In this document: one piece after another, positions 1 through 10,338 of the stretch
Numbering within the stretch: position 1 is the first letter of the stretch
Layout: each line of letters starts with the position of its first letter
Assembly (NCBI GenBank): GCA_029891345.1
Contig: CM057009.1
Location: forward strand, 290,790,966-290,854,965
DNA from: Dryococelus australis
Taxonomy: Eukaryota > Arthropoda > Insecta > Phasmatodea > Phasmatidae
Length of the DNA stretch: 64,000 nt
Direction: 5' to 3'
The notes under the pieces: model-generated
The model's input: only the letters and a program-made list of their open reading frames with translations
The model's database searches: none
What the model was told of the DNA's origin: nothing
Translations under genes and position numbers: made by a program

Positions 1-439
1 ACGGATTTAATTTTTTTTTCCTTCAAAAATCTCTGTATTAAACAGGATGTACAGAAAAAATAACTAGAAAACTGACGAAAGAATTTCCGTGAAATCACGA
101 AACTTCTGTGAAATTTACGGAATAACCTTTTTAAAAAATAAACAACTTGTCAGTAATTTTTTGGAGAGTTCTGAATAAATTTTACCTGCATTGCCCCGTA
201 AAATTATGGAATATGTATTTTGTCAACAGCGTACAAGTTTGGTAACATACGCACTTGCCGAGTCGGGTCAAAAAGATTGGAATTATTTGCGGTTTATGCA
301 AGCATTCATGCGTATCGTGAAGGATGGTATAGAGAAAAATGAAGCAGATACATACTATTAAATTTAAAAATGGCACACACGTCAATTCTTTACTTACGAC
401 TACAACTAATCACCTCTCGCGCCGTAGGTTAAAATGAGG
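1..439. other. A+T-rich stretch, no feature recognised
   Basis: No gene, repeat family or RNA is recognisable here. The longest open frame (67 codons, minus strand) has no familiar motif and looks like chance in A+T-rich sequence. Confidence 0.6.
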
Positions 440-441
440 TA

Positions 442-826
442 AAGGCTGTTCACGATAAAGAGAGTAATTTTGCCATCAACATTAGAAATATATTTCAACG
501 GGCGCACTGAGCGACATGTGCCCAGTAAAGGTGGTAAAGTAATTCCATATCTTCACATCGAATAAAAAGCGTTAGGTGTCCCTTTGTAATAACTTTAATT
601 ATTTTTCTCTCTTTCTGTCTTTTAATGCACCGCAGTGTAAAAACTACAAGATTTGTAAAATATTTATTTTTCTAATAATTCCACAGTTTAACCTGAACGA
701 TACACGAATAAAGCGATGAGGCCCATGTCAATGTTAATTTTACATTAGGCGGAAGAATACATAACGTGCATACAAGTAGATCTTCACCAGTGCTTCCGAA
801 AAAACTCATTTTACCTTGAACAGCTT
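442..826 (+). mobile_element. M7 MITE, copy 1
   Basis: The element opens with AAGGCTGTTCACGATAAAG and closes with the approximate inverse (CCTTGAACAGCTTA), flanked by TA on both sides. Its interior (a GGGCGCACTGAG block, a GTTGGTAAAG-like block, GCGGAAGAATACATAACG) recurs in at least seven other copies in this window. There is no coding capacity, so it is a non-autonomous DNA element. TA flanks suggest Tc1/mariner-type mobilisation, which is inference. Confidence 0.8.
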
Positions 827-1157
827 ATATGCAGTACGATATGTAATACCAAGAGGGCTAGACAACGTCTAGTGTATTGTCATTCAAGGGCACAAAATAT
901 TTAGAGACTACACTCTAAAAATAATTTCTGGCAAAACATCCTATGTTGTATTGGGGGTTTTGAACCCATTTATTGTACGGAAAAAATACCACACATCAGG
1001 CTACAAATATGGAATGTTTAGCGTTGCTACTATACAGAATTGGGAACGACTCCTAAGCATTTGACTGTTTCCTAAGCAAATGTAGGAACGCCAGCTTGAA
1101 TGTATGGGAAATAACTTTACCATTCGGGCTTTCTCACGCTACGTATACACTCGTATA
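827..1157. other. No feature recognised
   Basis: Low-complexity A+T-rich sequence between two M7 copies. No coding or repeat signal was recognised. Confidence 0.5.
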
Positions 1158-1201
1158 TAGGCTGTTACACTAAAATGAGCACTTTTGAAAGGCCTTCTTA
1201 A

Positions 1202-1655
1202 CTCTTTGAGGATGGCACATATTTACCGGCAATGAAGACAAGGTTGAAGTGAGCTTCCTATATTCTCCACTACAGTAATATCAGTTGTGTTGGTCTCTAT
1301 TGTTCACTTACCATCGTCCTATTGGTCCTGGCTACACCGTACACGCTTACATTACTCTGCAACGTTTATTATTGGCTGGCCTCAGCCAATGAAGTCGCGC
1401 GTTGTCTGTGTACCAGTTAATGTGTCCCGACAGATGTAACAAGTTCTATAATCCAGCGGGTTGGTTTGAGAAATTATTCAAAAGAACCGTTTTATTTATA
1501 AGAACAGAAATACTGAACAGTTATAAATTTTTCTTGGATTTCGATAAAGTCCAGCGAAAAAGTAAAGCTATAGAATTGGCAGATGTGTTTTCAAGAGCAA
1601 ATACATTTCAATATAAACGTAGCGCCGAGAATATGCGTGCATTCCCCTCAAAGGG
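1202..1655 (+). mobile_element. P2 MITE (TTAA, piggyBac-like), complete
   Basis: The body is bounded by TTAA at 1198-1201 and 1656-1659. The short terminal repeats are CTCTTTGAGG and, inverted, CCCTTTGAGG (9 of 10). TTAA duplications with short C-rich ends are the mark of piggyBac-type transposition. An 85-codon frame inside it has no transposase motif. A second, partial copy lies at 23277-23560. The element carries ATTGG twice and CCAAT once (1321-1390). Confidence 0.7.
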
Positions 1656-1964
1656 TTAAGTTATTCTTGTGTGCACGGTATGTATTCTTCCACCTTATGT
1701 AAACTTAACACCGCGAGGAACCTCATCACTTTATTCATGTGTTGGTGAAGTAAAATTGTGACAATATTAAAAAAATTCAATATTATACCAATCTTATCAT
1801 TTTTACACTTCAATTAATTTAAAAAGGAACAGGAACCCGAAGAAATAATGTCAGTTATCACAAATGGTTACCTAAAACTTTTTGGCCTACGTTAAAATAA
1901 GTAACTACTTTCCATCCATCGTAACCAAATTTACTGGGCGACGAACACTGAGTGCGCCCTTAAA

Positions 1965-2206
1965 TAGAGACCTGAAAAAATTCGTGAGTTCAATGAGCTG
2001 CAGGTTAGACTGTACAGTCTTTTGTACAAATATGTCGCTATCAACTGCACATTGGTCGTCTACTGTCACAGTGGAAGGAAATCATTGAACACCGTTCTTC
2101 AGGAGGTGCCAAACACCATGTGGACCAATGGCTAAAAATATAAAAATGCACGTGTTTTGAATTCTAGCTCGCCCAAAAATGAATCCGTAAATTCTTCAGG
2201 TCTCTA
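1965..2206 (+). mobile_element. M1 MITE (hAT-like), copy 1
   Basis: It starts TAGAGACCTGAAAAAATTCG and ends TTCTTCAGGTCTCTA, its inverse. It sits inside M7 copy 2. The flanking 8 bp (CCCTTAAA and GACGTAAA) agree at 5 of 8 positions. The TAGAG ends fit the YARNG rule of hAT elements. Confidence 0.75.
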
Positions 2207-2369
2207 GACGTAAATATATATGCATGCAGGGGCAGTAACTTTTATCTACGGTTCATTTCAAAAGTGCTGACTTTATCGCGAAAAGCCTTTAGCAAATTTG
2301 AGAATAATCTCTTAGAATGTACGAGAAGACACAACCGCGTATACCGCGAACTCCAGCCACACACGATGC

Positions 2370-2618
2370 CACGGTGCCTGAGCAGTTAGCCTGCTCGCCT
2401 CCCACCAAGGCGAACCGGGTTCAATCCCCGGTCGGATCACTCCGAATTTTCGCATGTGGTAATCGTGCCGGACGATGCCGTCGGTTGGCGTATTTTCTCG
2501 GGGATCTTCCGTTTTTCCCCGCCCTTTCATTCCGACGCTGGTCCGTATTCTCCTCTCTTCACCCTCATCGGCTCTCATGACCTCGCTGTTAAGAGCCATC
2601 CAAATCTCTTCTTCTCCA
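2370..2618 (+). repeat. S1 SINE (tRNA-derived), full length
   Basis: The tRNA-like head holds an A box around GTGCCTGAGCAGTTAGCC and a B box GGTTCAATCCCC, the two internal promoter elements of RNA polymerase III. The shared S1 body follows (GTGCCGGACGATGCCG, TTTTCTCGGGGATCTTCCG, CTCATCGGCTCTCATGACC, AAGAGCCATCCAAATCTC). The same body occurs at ten other places in this window on both strands. SINEs of this kind move with LINE machinery; no matching LINE is seen here. Confidence 0.85.
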
Positions 2619-2624
2619 GCCGCA

Positions 2625-2846
2625 CACGCCAGCGAGAAAGCGTCACTGGCCAGGAACACGTCGGAACGTCGCTCGCCAATCAGCGCTTTGTATGACACTT
2701 GTCGGGAGTCAGCGCAGCCAATAGGGAAGCTTCGGCAGCACGCTGAAGCCAATCAGACACAAACCCCACGCCGAGGTCCTCGCGGAGCCAATCAGAGAAT
2801 GGGCACACGCACGTCGAAGGTACCGCCACATGATTTCATCTCCGTG
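2625..2846 (-). repeat. CC repeat (CCAAT-rich), copy 1
   Basis: A GC-rich stretch has GCCAATCAG or CCAATAGG motifs at intervals of roughly 35-50 bp. It is related to 6975-7260, 10205-10338, 22680-22862, 32945-33245 and 42345-42445. It shares the GAGCCAATCAGAGAATGGG block with them. Its ends are not well defined. No coding potential is apparent. Confidence 0.55.
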
Positions 2847-3565
2847 CATAGTCCATTCATATTTACTTCCAACTTTTCTGAAGCCCTTCTGAAGTTATAC
2901 TTCTAGGAAATTCTCCCGCCTCATGCAAACAACCCTTATTCAAGTATAGAAAATTACGCTATAGGGTCGACGCACCGTATTCGTGCGCGCGCAGTGGAAT
3001 ACTAGTTTGTATACTATATCTTACTACGCATTATTAGTAGGGACAGGTGTTTTTCGCGAAAGTATTTATGGCCACGCATGACTTCAACTTCATACGTCCT
3101 CGACGACAACTTTATTTGTTTATTGGCCGCGTGTCTAAGTGAGAAGACGTGTTCTTATTTGACTGGGCCAATCGCAGTAAAGTACTCCGATACTGAACGT
3201 CCCTGATTCGCGGACAGACTCTTGAGGCACGTGACGTTTAAAATAATCCAACGACGAATGTGCATATGAACTAAAGTGTTTTGGAGTACAACTGATACTG
3301 AAATATAACATCTGCATCTACGCATTACCAATACATCTATTTTCTCTGTGTTTCTGTTCGAATTAATTAAAAATTAAATACTACAAATAAATGATTAAAT
3401 TGAAATGAAAGTAATATTTCACCAAAAATAAGACGCTGTTATGTTGACAGAAGTATAAAACATTTGTGATACGTGGCATATTTAGGAAATAACAAAATAC
3501 ATTATACATGGGGTGACATTTCAAAGGTTTGATTCAAAACGTGTGAAGAATATGCCTATGCCCAT
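2847..3565 (+). mobile_element. M8 MITE, copy 1, carrying an M4
   Basis: The left end reads ATAGTCCATTCATATTTAC. The right end has the TTTCAAAGGTTTGATTCAAA block and GTGAAGAATATGCCTATG. Other copies are at 4187-4622 (minus), 32476-32838 and 42443-43433 (minus). An M4 element sits inside at 3036-3305, at the same internal site as in the 42-43 kb copy. Confidence 0.65.
3036..3305 (+). mobile_element. M4 MITE (hAT-like), copy 1, nested in M8
   Basis: It begins TAGGGACAGGTGTTTTTCGC. The right end has decayed after GTGTTTTGGAGTACAACTG. ACGCATTA occurs on both sides (about 3025 and 3321), matching a hAT-type 8-bp target duplication. It contains ATTGG and CCAAT motifs. Confidence 0.7.
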
Positions 3566-3790
3566 CTACTCTGAGTTAACGCTCTGTAACAGTATTCAGC
3601 GCCAAGAGCCCAGTAATCATTTCAACACGTAAAAATAGTTAATTCATTGATAATATGAGTATTGGGAATTAAAACCACTTTGCAAAGCTTAAAACATAAC
3701 CGGTTCACAGGCATCTGCCATCTTACTACGCCGTGAATCGTCATTTAAGTAGCTGAATTTCAGCAACCGTGATGGACAGTAAGTTTTAAC

Positions 3791-4187
3791 TTTAGGTCGT
3801 CCACAGTAAAATGAGTACTTTGCCAAAGCACTGCTTACGATCTTCTTGTACGAAAACTGTGTATCCCTCCATTATATGGAAATAGAGCATTGCTGTGGTC
3901 CTGAGAATTTCATTCATGCTTCGGCCAAGTTGGAACTGTGAAATTATTGTAAACATTGATATTTGATAAACTGGCTGGTAACATGAATTTAAAAAAAAAA
4001 AAAACATAAAGTCAAATAAATGATTTCAGCATTATAAAACGTTCGCCGGGCATTTTTAACTCATCGTGAAGACATGGAACTACTTTCCCTCCTTCGTTAC
4101 CAATTTTGCTGGGCGCATGCCAAAGTGGCCGTTAAAATACATACTGGTAGGGCGGTAACATTTTTCAAAGGTTGATTTAAAAAGTTC
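3791..4187 (-). mobile_element. M7 MITE, copy 3, degraded
   Basis: It starts TAGGTCGTCCACAGTAAAATG and shares ordered blocks with M7 (TTTCATTCATGC near CGGCCAAGTTGGAACTGTG, GGAACTACTTTCC, GTTACCAATTTTGCTGGGCG). It is more diverged than the other copies. An A14 tract lies near 3990. Its right end abuts the next M8. Confidence 0.6.
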
Positions 4188-4622
4188 TCAGTTATAGTCT
4201 ATTCGCGGTTTCTTCACCCTTTTTTTCATCAAACCTTTGAAAAATCACTCCATGTCTAACGTGTTCAGTTATTTACTAAATATTCCATGTATCACGAGCG
4301 ATGCATTCCTCTGTTAACATTTTATTTTTTGTTAAATTGAAGTTTTACCTGTATTTTAGTTATAACTTAAAATATTTCATTTATAGTAGATGCGGATAAA
4401 AACAGTAATAAAACATGTGTTTTAGTAGCCCCAAGCTAGAAATAGTTCTCATACAAAATATAATGACAATAAAATTGAGTGAGCACGAATTGGGTGCGCT
4501 GTCCTTTGGCGTAATTTTCCTCACTTAGTCGACCCATGTTTGCACGAGGCGGAGGAATATCCAGGAAATAGAACTTTAGCAGGGCTTCAGAAAAGTGCGA
4601 AGTAACCGTGAATGGATTATAA
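4187..4622 (-). mobile_element. M8 MITE, copy 2, without M4
   Basis: The left end reads TATAGTCTATTCGCGGTTTC and the right end GAAGTAACCGTGAATGGATT, its approximate inverse. The interior has no M4. It therefore represents, with the 32.5 kb copy, the state before the M4 insertion. Confidence 0.65.
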
Positions 4623-4854
4623 CGGTGACGAGCCCACAATTCCAAGTGGAGCCGTTTCCACTAGTTGTCCCTGACTTGGCTCCATTTTTACTAAGGTTTT
4701 TTTTTATTAGGTTTTGCGTTTGGCTATACTACAAAGAACAACTCGTTACCTAGGACTGTGGCACGGTCCACGAATCTGTTATACGTAATATTGTTGGGCC
4801 TGAAGCTCCACATTGTACAGCGCTGGCAAAGAAAAAACTTGCCTTGCGGTTTAT

Positions 4855-5090
4855 AGGCTATTCACGGTAAAGCGAGAACTTTTGAAAGCTCTCTTATTTG
4901 AAATAATGGTTGATAAATATATTTTATTTTAATCTTAGACGTTAACTTCCGAGTGCGGTGGAATATACACGCTGTGTTTATTACTTACATGGCAATATGT
5001 ATTTGGAATGGTGGTTAGAGAATTAAAAAAATGGCCGAAAGAAACACGTAACTACGGCCTCAGAAGTGCTCAGTTTACTGTGAACAACTT
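4855..5090 (+). mobile_element. M7s MITE (short form), copy 1
   Basis: The ends match M7 (GGCTATTCACGGTAAAGCG and TTTACTGTGAACAACTTA), but the interior is a different 200-bp sequence containing GACGTTAACTTCCGAGTGCG and GGAATATACACGCTG. The same form occurs at 55153-55386 and 63228-63461. It is flanked by TA. Confidence 0.75.
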
Positions 5091-5764
5091 ATACACAATT
5101 GTGTAGTTACACTAGGGTTGAATGTATAACGAAATTCTACCGCCCGGCGTATTGAACCCCAAGGTCATTCGCTCGGCCACTCAGTAACACACTGGGTGAA
5201 TTTTTATTTATGGCAGGGTTTGCACACCGGACCGGGAAGCTATTGGTTGACAGACCTCTGGGGATGTATGCAATCATCATGTCCCCTCGGCTGTATACCG
5301 TTGTCCCCTCGGCTGTATACCGTTGTGCATACAATCATAATGCCATAAAAACGCGCTCAGTTCGAGCTGCTTTGGTTTGTTGCTTCGACCAGCGAGTAAA
5401 CACACTTTCTCCCGAAACATACATACTAACATGTTTCCTTTTATTACTGCGAGCTGATCAAAGAATAACTTCTTCTTTCTGAACGAGAAATGAAACAGGC
5501 ATTCAATTTAGAGTGATGCAAAAGGCAGCGATACGAAAAAAAAAAAAGCACGCCTCATTTTTTTCCCCTCCTCTGGAAAACGACGTCGACTAATAAACAT
5601 TATTACAACTGAAATATGTATTCCTAGGTATTCACGTGAGGGAACAGAAAGACGTTAATAATGATCTACCGGAATTCGAAATATTCGAGACTGCCGGATG
5701 CGCGAGTAGTTTAATATTAAGGAGTAAGGGAGTAGGCATTCCTTTACTAAGTTTTTGAGAAAGT
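5091..5764. other. Intergenic; weak tRNA-like relic and a 22-bp tandem duplication
   Basis: A minus-strand patch near 5140-5195 (GAGTGGCCGAGCGAATGACC then GGGGTTCAATACGCC) resembles a degraded tRNA-type A and B box but is too short to be a tRNA gene. A 22-bp unit beginning GTCCCCTCGGCTGTATACC is present twice in tandem at 5281-5302 and 5303-5324. Nothing else was recognised. Confidence 0.4.
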
Positions 5765-5765
5765 G

Positions 5766-6269
5766 AGTAGATGTATATTGCAGATGTTGGCGCAACTCAA
5801 TAACTTAACTTAAAATCAATCAATTTCAAGATTAATTCAAACAAAATTCTAATTACCGCGTCAAATTTTTCAAAGCGCAACTCAAAATCAATCACATTTC
5901 GGGTCAAAATCAAAATCAATTTTCAACTTGTGTTCACTCTTTGTGAGTGGTTCTTTAAGGACTTATTTTCAAGCTTAATCGTTATATTTCTGATGAAATC
6001 CCAAGAATTTTCATACTTTTCTTGTGATATTATTTGTACATATTTGCATTAAAATGGACCACTGATCAAAGAGTGAACAAAGTATGTTTTTTAAAAAAGT
6101 GCACTTGATTGAGAACGCAGATTCGGGTCAAACTATCTTGATTTTGGGGGTGAAATTGAAGATATGAATCATATTTTCAGATGAGGAAAATTATACTTGA
6201 AAGTGAGATATTTGCGTAAATTTTAGTTAAATTATTGAGTTGCGTCAATATCTACAATAGTCTTCTACT
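5766..6269 (+). mobile_element. M9 MITE, copy 1
   Basis: Inverted ends of about 40 bp bound this element. The left end reads GAGTAGATGTATATTGCAG with GCGCAACTCAATAAC. The right end inverted reads GAGTAGAAGACTATTGTAG with ACGCAACTCAATAAT (about 32 of 40). The A+T-rich interior is rich in AAATCAA and TTGATTTT motifs. A truncated relative lies at 33587-34050. The superfamily is not assignable from what is seen. Confidence 0.65.
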
Positions 6270-6974
6270 CTTGGAAACGCCGAATATTTTTATATTAAAA
6301 TGATAAAATATTTATGTTTATAAATTAAAATAATTAATCTTCCTAAAACTTCTAGTAGAATTATTTTCTTCAATATTGTTTCAGCAAAAGTGTAGTTATA
6401 TACATCGAATTAAACACTGTTCTATGTGTGTCGTATGTTATATTTTCTTGTATTCCGTAGTCAATTTACTGTGTCTGTAATAGACTATGTGAAAGGCAAT
6501 GTTCCTGGAATTTCTATTGTGGCACTTAGACACGTTTTTATGGCAGTCTTCAATTCAATGACACTCTTCCGAAGTAATATTACCAAAATGTTCTCAATGA
6601 CACGTACTATATTGCTGAAGATTCTCAGCTAGTATTTAAGTTCAAAGTCTGCATCCCGTAAAGCTGATCAGTGATTAATAAAGACCATAGCATTCCACGT
6701 TATAATTTGTTAACATACTATGTCCAACACAAGTATTAGCTAGTTTCGCATGTGTCTGCACCTTGGCTCACCGTACCCACCCTGGAGCAGTCTGCACGAA
6801 TACACTATTCAGCAATCGGGGGCTTAATTCTGTGCGGGCGAGCCGAACAGGGAGTAAATATAGTAGTGTGAAATCTTGCCTGGTGCCGTTTTATAACACC
6901 AAATAATTGCGTCTTATGACAGGAGAGCATGATTAATGCCTGTAAAGTGTGAAGGTATTGTTCAGACGCCGTCC
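6270..6974. other. No feature recognised
   Basis: A 68-codon frame at 6426-6632 has no motif and is unlikely to be a gene. The 6740-6900 part is GC-richer and may be an old repeat; no match was seen elsewhere in the window. Confidence 0.4.
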
Positions 6975-7260
6975 GTTATGTCACATAGTGGATAAGTACA
7001 CAGAGGTGAAATTATGGGCGGTTTTTTTATGTGGGTGTACCAATTCGCTGATTGGTTGCGCGAGGATCTGGGAACTAGCCTTGCGTCTGATTGGCTACAG
7101 CGTCTGCGAACAATTCCCTATTGACTGGTCTGCATAGGGGCAGGTACGATCTAGGCGTTGTTGCCGAGAAATGATGCCATCTTGGTAGCGGTGCAGTCGG
7201 AGTTCACAATTTAAGCGGCTCTTCTGCTTCAGTATTATTTAATACTAGCTTTCCTGTGCT
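6975..7260 (+). repeat. CC repeat (CCAAT-rich), copy 2
   Basis: ATTGG motifs recur (GCTGATTGGTTGCGCGAGG, CTGATTGGCTACAGCG). The piece aligns with 32945-33245, including GATAAGTACA, GTGGGTGTACC, GATGCCATCTTGGTAGC and CAGTATTATTTAATA. No terminal repeats could be fixed. Confidence 0.55.
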
Positions 7261-7264
7261 ACTT

Positions 7265-7585
7265 CCGAGGCATGACGTTTAGGATTTGGAATCGCTCTTG
7301 AGAAGGAAAGGACAGCCCATAGACAAAAAAGAAACGAAAAATGACGGAATTTTTTTGACAATGTTTTTTTTATGCAGTACTCCTAAGAAAATCTTAATCC
7401 AGTACCTATGTACACCCCTGATCAACATATTTTCGGAACCGTTTGAGATATCTCGAATCTCGATGAAACAAAGACTAAGTTGGACATGGGGGTTATATAT
7501 ATATATATACACTGTGTAAATTTGATGTCAATACGTTCAGTGGTTTTTGAGTTAAATCCGGCCGGACACACACACGCAGACACAA
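7265..7585 (+). repeat. Possible LINE-type 3' tail fragment
   Basis: The block around 7515-7585 (GATGTCAATACGTTCAGTGG, TTTTTGAGTTAAATCCGG, then CCGGACACACACACGCAG) resembles the conserved 3' tails of arthropod non-LTR elements, where a sentence of this type precedes an ACAGACA-rich end. No reverse transcriptase is present. This comes from memory of the motif and is tentative. A short TA run lies at 7496-7510. Confidence 0.3.
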
Positions 7586-7789
7586 AAAAAATTGACATTA
7601 GATATGGCTAAGTAATCAATTATACTATATGAAAAAAAATAATTAAAATTGTAAAATTCGAAAATCACAAACAGACACTTCTATTTGATTTATTTGTATT
7701 GGTTATGTGGTAATGCATCCGTCCGTTTCCGTAATTTTCTGTTACCTTAGTTCCTCTCTTTGATAGAGGATATGCACGTAATTTGGAAC

Positions 7790-8030
7790 GCCTCCACCTC
7801 GCGACTCGAATGAGCAGTTTCCGGCTACTCGCTTTGCCGAGAGCACGCTGGAGGACTTGTTCCGCGCACGAAGCGAGCGAATGCCCTCACAGGATCATCC
7901 TCAAAGTCTTTTGAAGCGCTCCGTCGCGTCGTCCGCGATAATTGGCCGCCGCCGCCGCGAGGGCGAGGAAGGCATTTCTGCTCGGGCAGCCCACAAATCG
8001 GTTTCCACGTCCACTGCGCCACTTTGCACT
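7790..8030. other. GC- and CpG-dense patch
   Basis: It contrasts sharply with the A+T-rich surroundings and has many CpG steps, including a GCCGCCGCCGCCGCG run near 7946. Opposing short open frames exist on both strands, as expected of GC-rich DNA with few stops; neither has a recognisable domain. It could be an unmethylated regulatory patch or part of an unrecognised repeat. Confidence 0.3.
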
Positions 8031-8040
8031 TTCAGTTTAA

Positions 8041-8338
8041 TCCGTTCAGTCACCAGGTCCACAACCGCGGACACGTTGCAAATGCACGAAGGTCATGACC
8101 GGATCTGTACGCAGCACGGCACAAGCGCCAAGTCTTGCTTGTGGCTGATTTTGTTTGTGGACTTTTCTACTCTTCTTTGGGGTGAATGGTTAATGCCGAC
8201 ATCATCGAGCACGCAGAACCGTGTTCATTGGCTGAAAAAAAAAAAAAAATTGCTGAACACAATTAGCCTTACAGTTCATTCCTAAACATTTCGTGATTGC
8301 AAAACTTCAAATCGGAAATTAATGTGTGACCGTACGGG
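8041..8338 (+). mobile_element. P1 MITE (TTAA, piggyBac-like), copy 1
   Basis: TTAA precedes the body at 8037-8040 and TTAT (a changed copy) follows at 8339-8342. The ends are TCCGTTCAGTCACC and, inverted, CCCGTACGGTCAC. A subterminal near-palindrome GTCCACAACCGCGGAC is followed by ACGTTGCA. An A14 tract lies at about 8236. It is homologous to 11585-11852, 22377-22674, 49970-50253 and 52797-53080. The length is 298 bp. Confidence 0.75.
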
Positions 8339-8558
8339 TTATGTAGTCTCGACCGTAAGGCCACAAAGAACATTTCCGGTCATCACTTTGAATTCGATAC
8401 ATGTATAGCTTAGAAGCATCGATAAAAAAATATTTATCCACTTTTAAAACATAATTCACCTACACAACAGATAAATCTTTAGTTTCGTGAACAAGGAGCA
8501 AAAAATATTTTTCCTTCAAAACACACAGTTCGGTGGAATAAAACCGCTCGAATATGTG

Positions 8559-8799
8559 AGTGAAGAGTGAAGAAATTTGGGCCTTGAGAGGTTATGAGGG
8601 TGACGTGAGATCATTTTGGAGAAGCGCCGGAATGAAAGGGCGGAGGAAACGGAAGGTCCTTGAGAAAACCCAACGACCAGCGGCATCGCCCGGCACGATT
8701 CTCACTTGCGAATACCCGAGAGTGGCCCGGCCGGGGATTGAACGCGGTTCGCCTTGATGGGAGGCGAGCATTCTAACCGCTCAGCTACCGCGGCTCCCC
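8559..8799 (-). repeat. S1 SINE, minus strand, full length
   Basis: Read on the minus strand, the head at 8799 has a B box (GGGGATTGAACGCGG on the plus strand) and the S1 body. The 3' end at 8559 shows the AAATCTCTTCACTC-type tail as GAGTGAAGAGTGAAG. There is no poly(A); the tail is the ACTC/TTCACTC type. Confidence 0.85.
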
Positions 8800-9100
8800 G
8801 CTCGACTATAAAATTGGTTACAGGGCGTGATTAACTTGCACACAGTAGCCACAAGTGTGTCTATTCTTACTGGAGCGGCTGAATCTGGCCACGCCGTCCA
8901 ACACAGCGGGATATTAACGGACATTCGTCGGGACAACTGGCGAATCCTGACTTTACTCATGCATTAATTTATTTGTAACTCTGAAATTGTTATGAAAATA
9001 ACCGTGTTACTGATATGCATATTCGTACACCTTGGTGTAAGAAAAAGATAACCTGCACTAAATGAAACGCAATCAGCGACCGAACATACTCACTCTTACT
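8800..9100. other. No feature recognised
   Basis: Intergenic sequence between a full SINE and a SINE 3' fragment. No repeats or frames of note. Confidence 0.45.
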
Positions 9101-9104
9101 AGAA

Positions 9105-9165
9105 ACACGTCGGCTCTCAAAGAACTCGCCGTTAAGAGCCGGCCAAAATCTTCACTCATCCTTAG
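9105..9165 (+). repeat. S1 SINE 3' fragment
   Basis: Only the last 60 bp of S1 is present (CGTCGGCTCTCAAAGAACTC, GTTAAGAGCCGGCC, TCTTCACTCATCC). 5' truncation is usual for retroposed copies. Confidence 0.7.
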
Positions 9166-9414
9166 AACCACGATAATTTTATGCTGTCATATGCTACAAA
9201 TAACACGTTTTTTTTTTGGTATGTGTTCCTATGACAGTGGTTGTAATAATCTAACCTGATATTCTGTTATTGCTACTCTCAAAAACGTATTACAGAACTT
9301 TTCAGCACTAGCCATAGAATATTGTGTCAGGTCATAAAATCCTAGTTGTGAGAACAATCCTAATACTGCTGAAGTTGTTCTTTTGTAAGTACTATCTGTT
9401 TTTTTTAGTAGGAA

Positions 9415-9500
9415 CGCAGTGCTCTACCATATGCATATAGGACATATGACATATAGGAATACATATAGGACATGTGGAATGACCTATAGGAATACAAAGA
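9415..9500. repeat. Short degenerate tandem CATATAGGA repeats
   Basis: CATATAGGACAT-like units recur five or so times with small changes between 9425 and 9495. It is a simple-sequence expansion, not a gene. Confidence 0.5.
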
Positions 9501-9884
9501 ACAGTTGTGTTGGTATTATTATTTATGTTAACAATATTTATATGATGCCCACAATGCTTCAGATGGATGGTCATATTTTAACAGTCTAAATGGTTCCTAC
9601 AACTTATTTTCTCAGTGTAATTCTGCACGGTAAAAATATTCAGACAAAATTACCTCTTAAATGTAGAGTAAATTAACGCTACAAGTAAACTGCTATTCCC
9701 TAAGCGTTCGGAAAAATTACCTGACAAAAGTGGGGAGAAATCCCATACGTGTAGGGAATATTATCTATGCTATAGAATACATTATATTAAAAAACATCCC
9801 GCAGTGTTAGCAAGGTTAATTTTTTAATTTCTTATATCCGCTGACAAATAGTAACCGACACCTCAACGCTAAAATCCTCGACAC
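9501..9884. other. No feature recognised
   Basis: A+T-rich sequence without recognised repeats or coding signal. Confidence 0.45.
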
Positions 9885-9889
9885 TTGCT

Positions 9890-9966
9890 GACGGGTTGGC
9901 GCGATCCGCGGTCTCCTATCACGCCAGTTCGATGCGCTATCCATTACACCACCACGACAACGCAAC
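9890..9966 (-). repeat. tRNA-like relic (SINE head or tRNA pseudogene)
   Basis: The minus strand reads GTGGTGTAATGGATAGCGC followed by ATCGAACTGGC, which closely resembles the D-arm and anticodon-stem region of an insect tRNA-Arg. The T-arm equivalent (GCGGATCGCGCCAACCCG) has lost the GGTTCRA core. It cannot be a working tRNA gene. It may be the head of a second SINE family or a tRNA pseudogene. Confidence 0.45.
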
Positions 9967-10204
9967 ATCAGTTAATATTAGACTGTTTAATTATTTTTTT
10001 CTTCCGCCCGCCTCTCCCCATTTTAACTGTTGAGACAATGCTGAAGAGATGCATGCGTCGTAATGTAATGTTCCTATCCATGCATGGGATTTTCCACTAC
10101 CATGCATGTGAATTTTACTCCAGAGTGCGGTGATATTACCGTGCCAGTAAGGAAAACTGTGTTTCCCATACAAGTTTTCGAATTTTATCTTACACTAGTC
10201 AGGT

Positions 10205-10338
10205 AATTTTGCCATTGCTTTTTACAGTGTGGTTGCCTGCCCGTTCCCGGATCCTCAGGCAGAGCCAATCAGAGACTGGGTACACCCACATCGACGAAAC
10301 CGCCATGTCATTTCGTCTCTGTGTCTTTATCTAATCTG
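10205..10338 (-). repeat. CC repeat (CCAAT-rich), fragment
   Basis: It shares CAGAGCCAATCAGAGACTGG and ACCGCCATGTCATTTCG with 2740-2840. It directly abuts the M1 element that follows. Confidence 0.5.

Larger units (their letters stand above)
1160..2289 (-). mobile_element. M7 MITE, copy 2, interrupted twice
   Basis: A reverse-orientation M7 copy starts at TAGGCTGTTACACTAAAATG and ends near GACTTTATCGCGAAAAGCC. It is split by a TTAA-flanked P2 element (1202-1655) and by an M1 element (1965-2206). Removing both leaves an interior of about the same length and order as the intact copies. M7 is therefore older than both insertions. Confidence 0.75.

Noticed and set aside
1402-1659. 85-codon frame inside P2
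   Set aside because: No piggyBac transposase motif, and the second P2 copy does not preserve the frame.
2312-2906. Several frames of 79-146 codons on both strands
   Set aside because: They coincide with the GC-rich S1 SINE and CC repeat, where stops are scarce. SINEs elsewhere in the window give the same false peptides.
7857-8285. 142-codon plus-strand frame in CpG-rich DNA
   Set aside because: Its second half lies in a P1 element, including the poly-lysine coded by an A tract. No domain was recognised.
9890-9966. Possible tRNA-Arg gene
   Set aside because: The D-arm and anticodon region look right, but the T-arm core is lost, so it is listed as a relic only.
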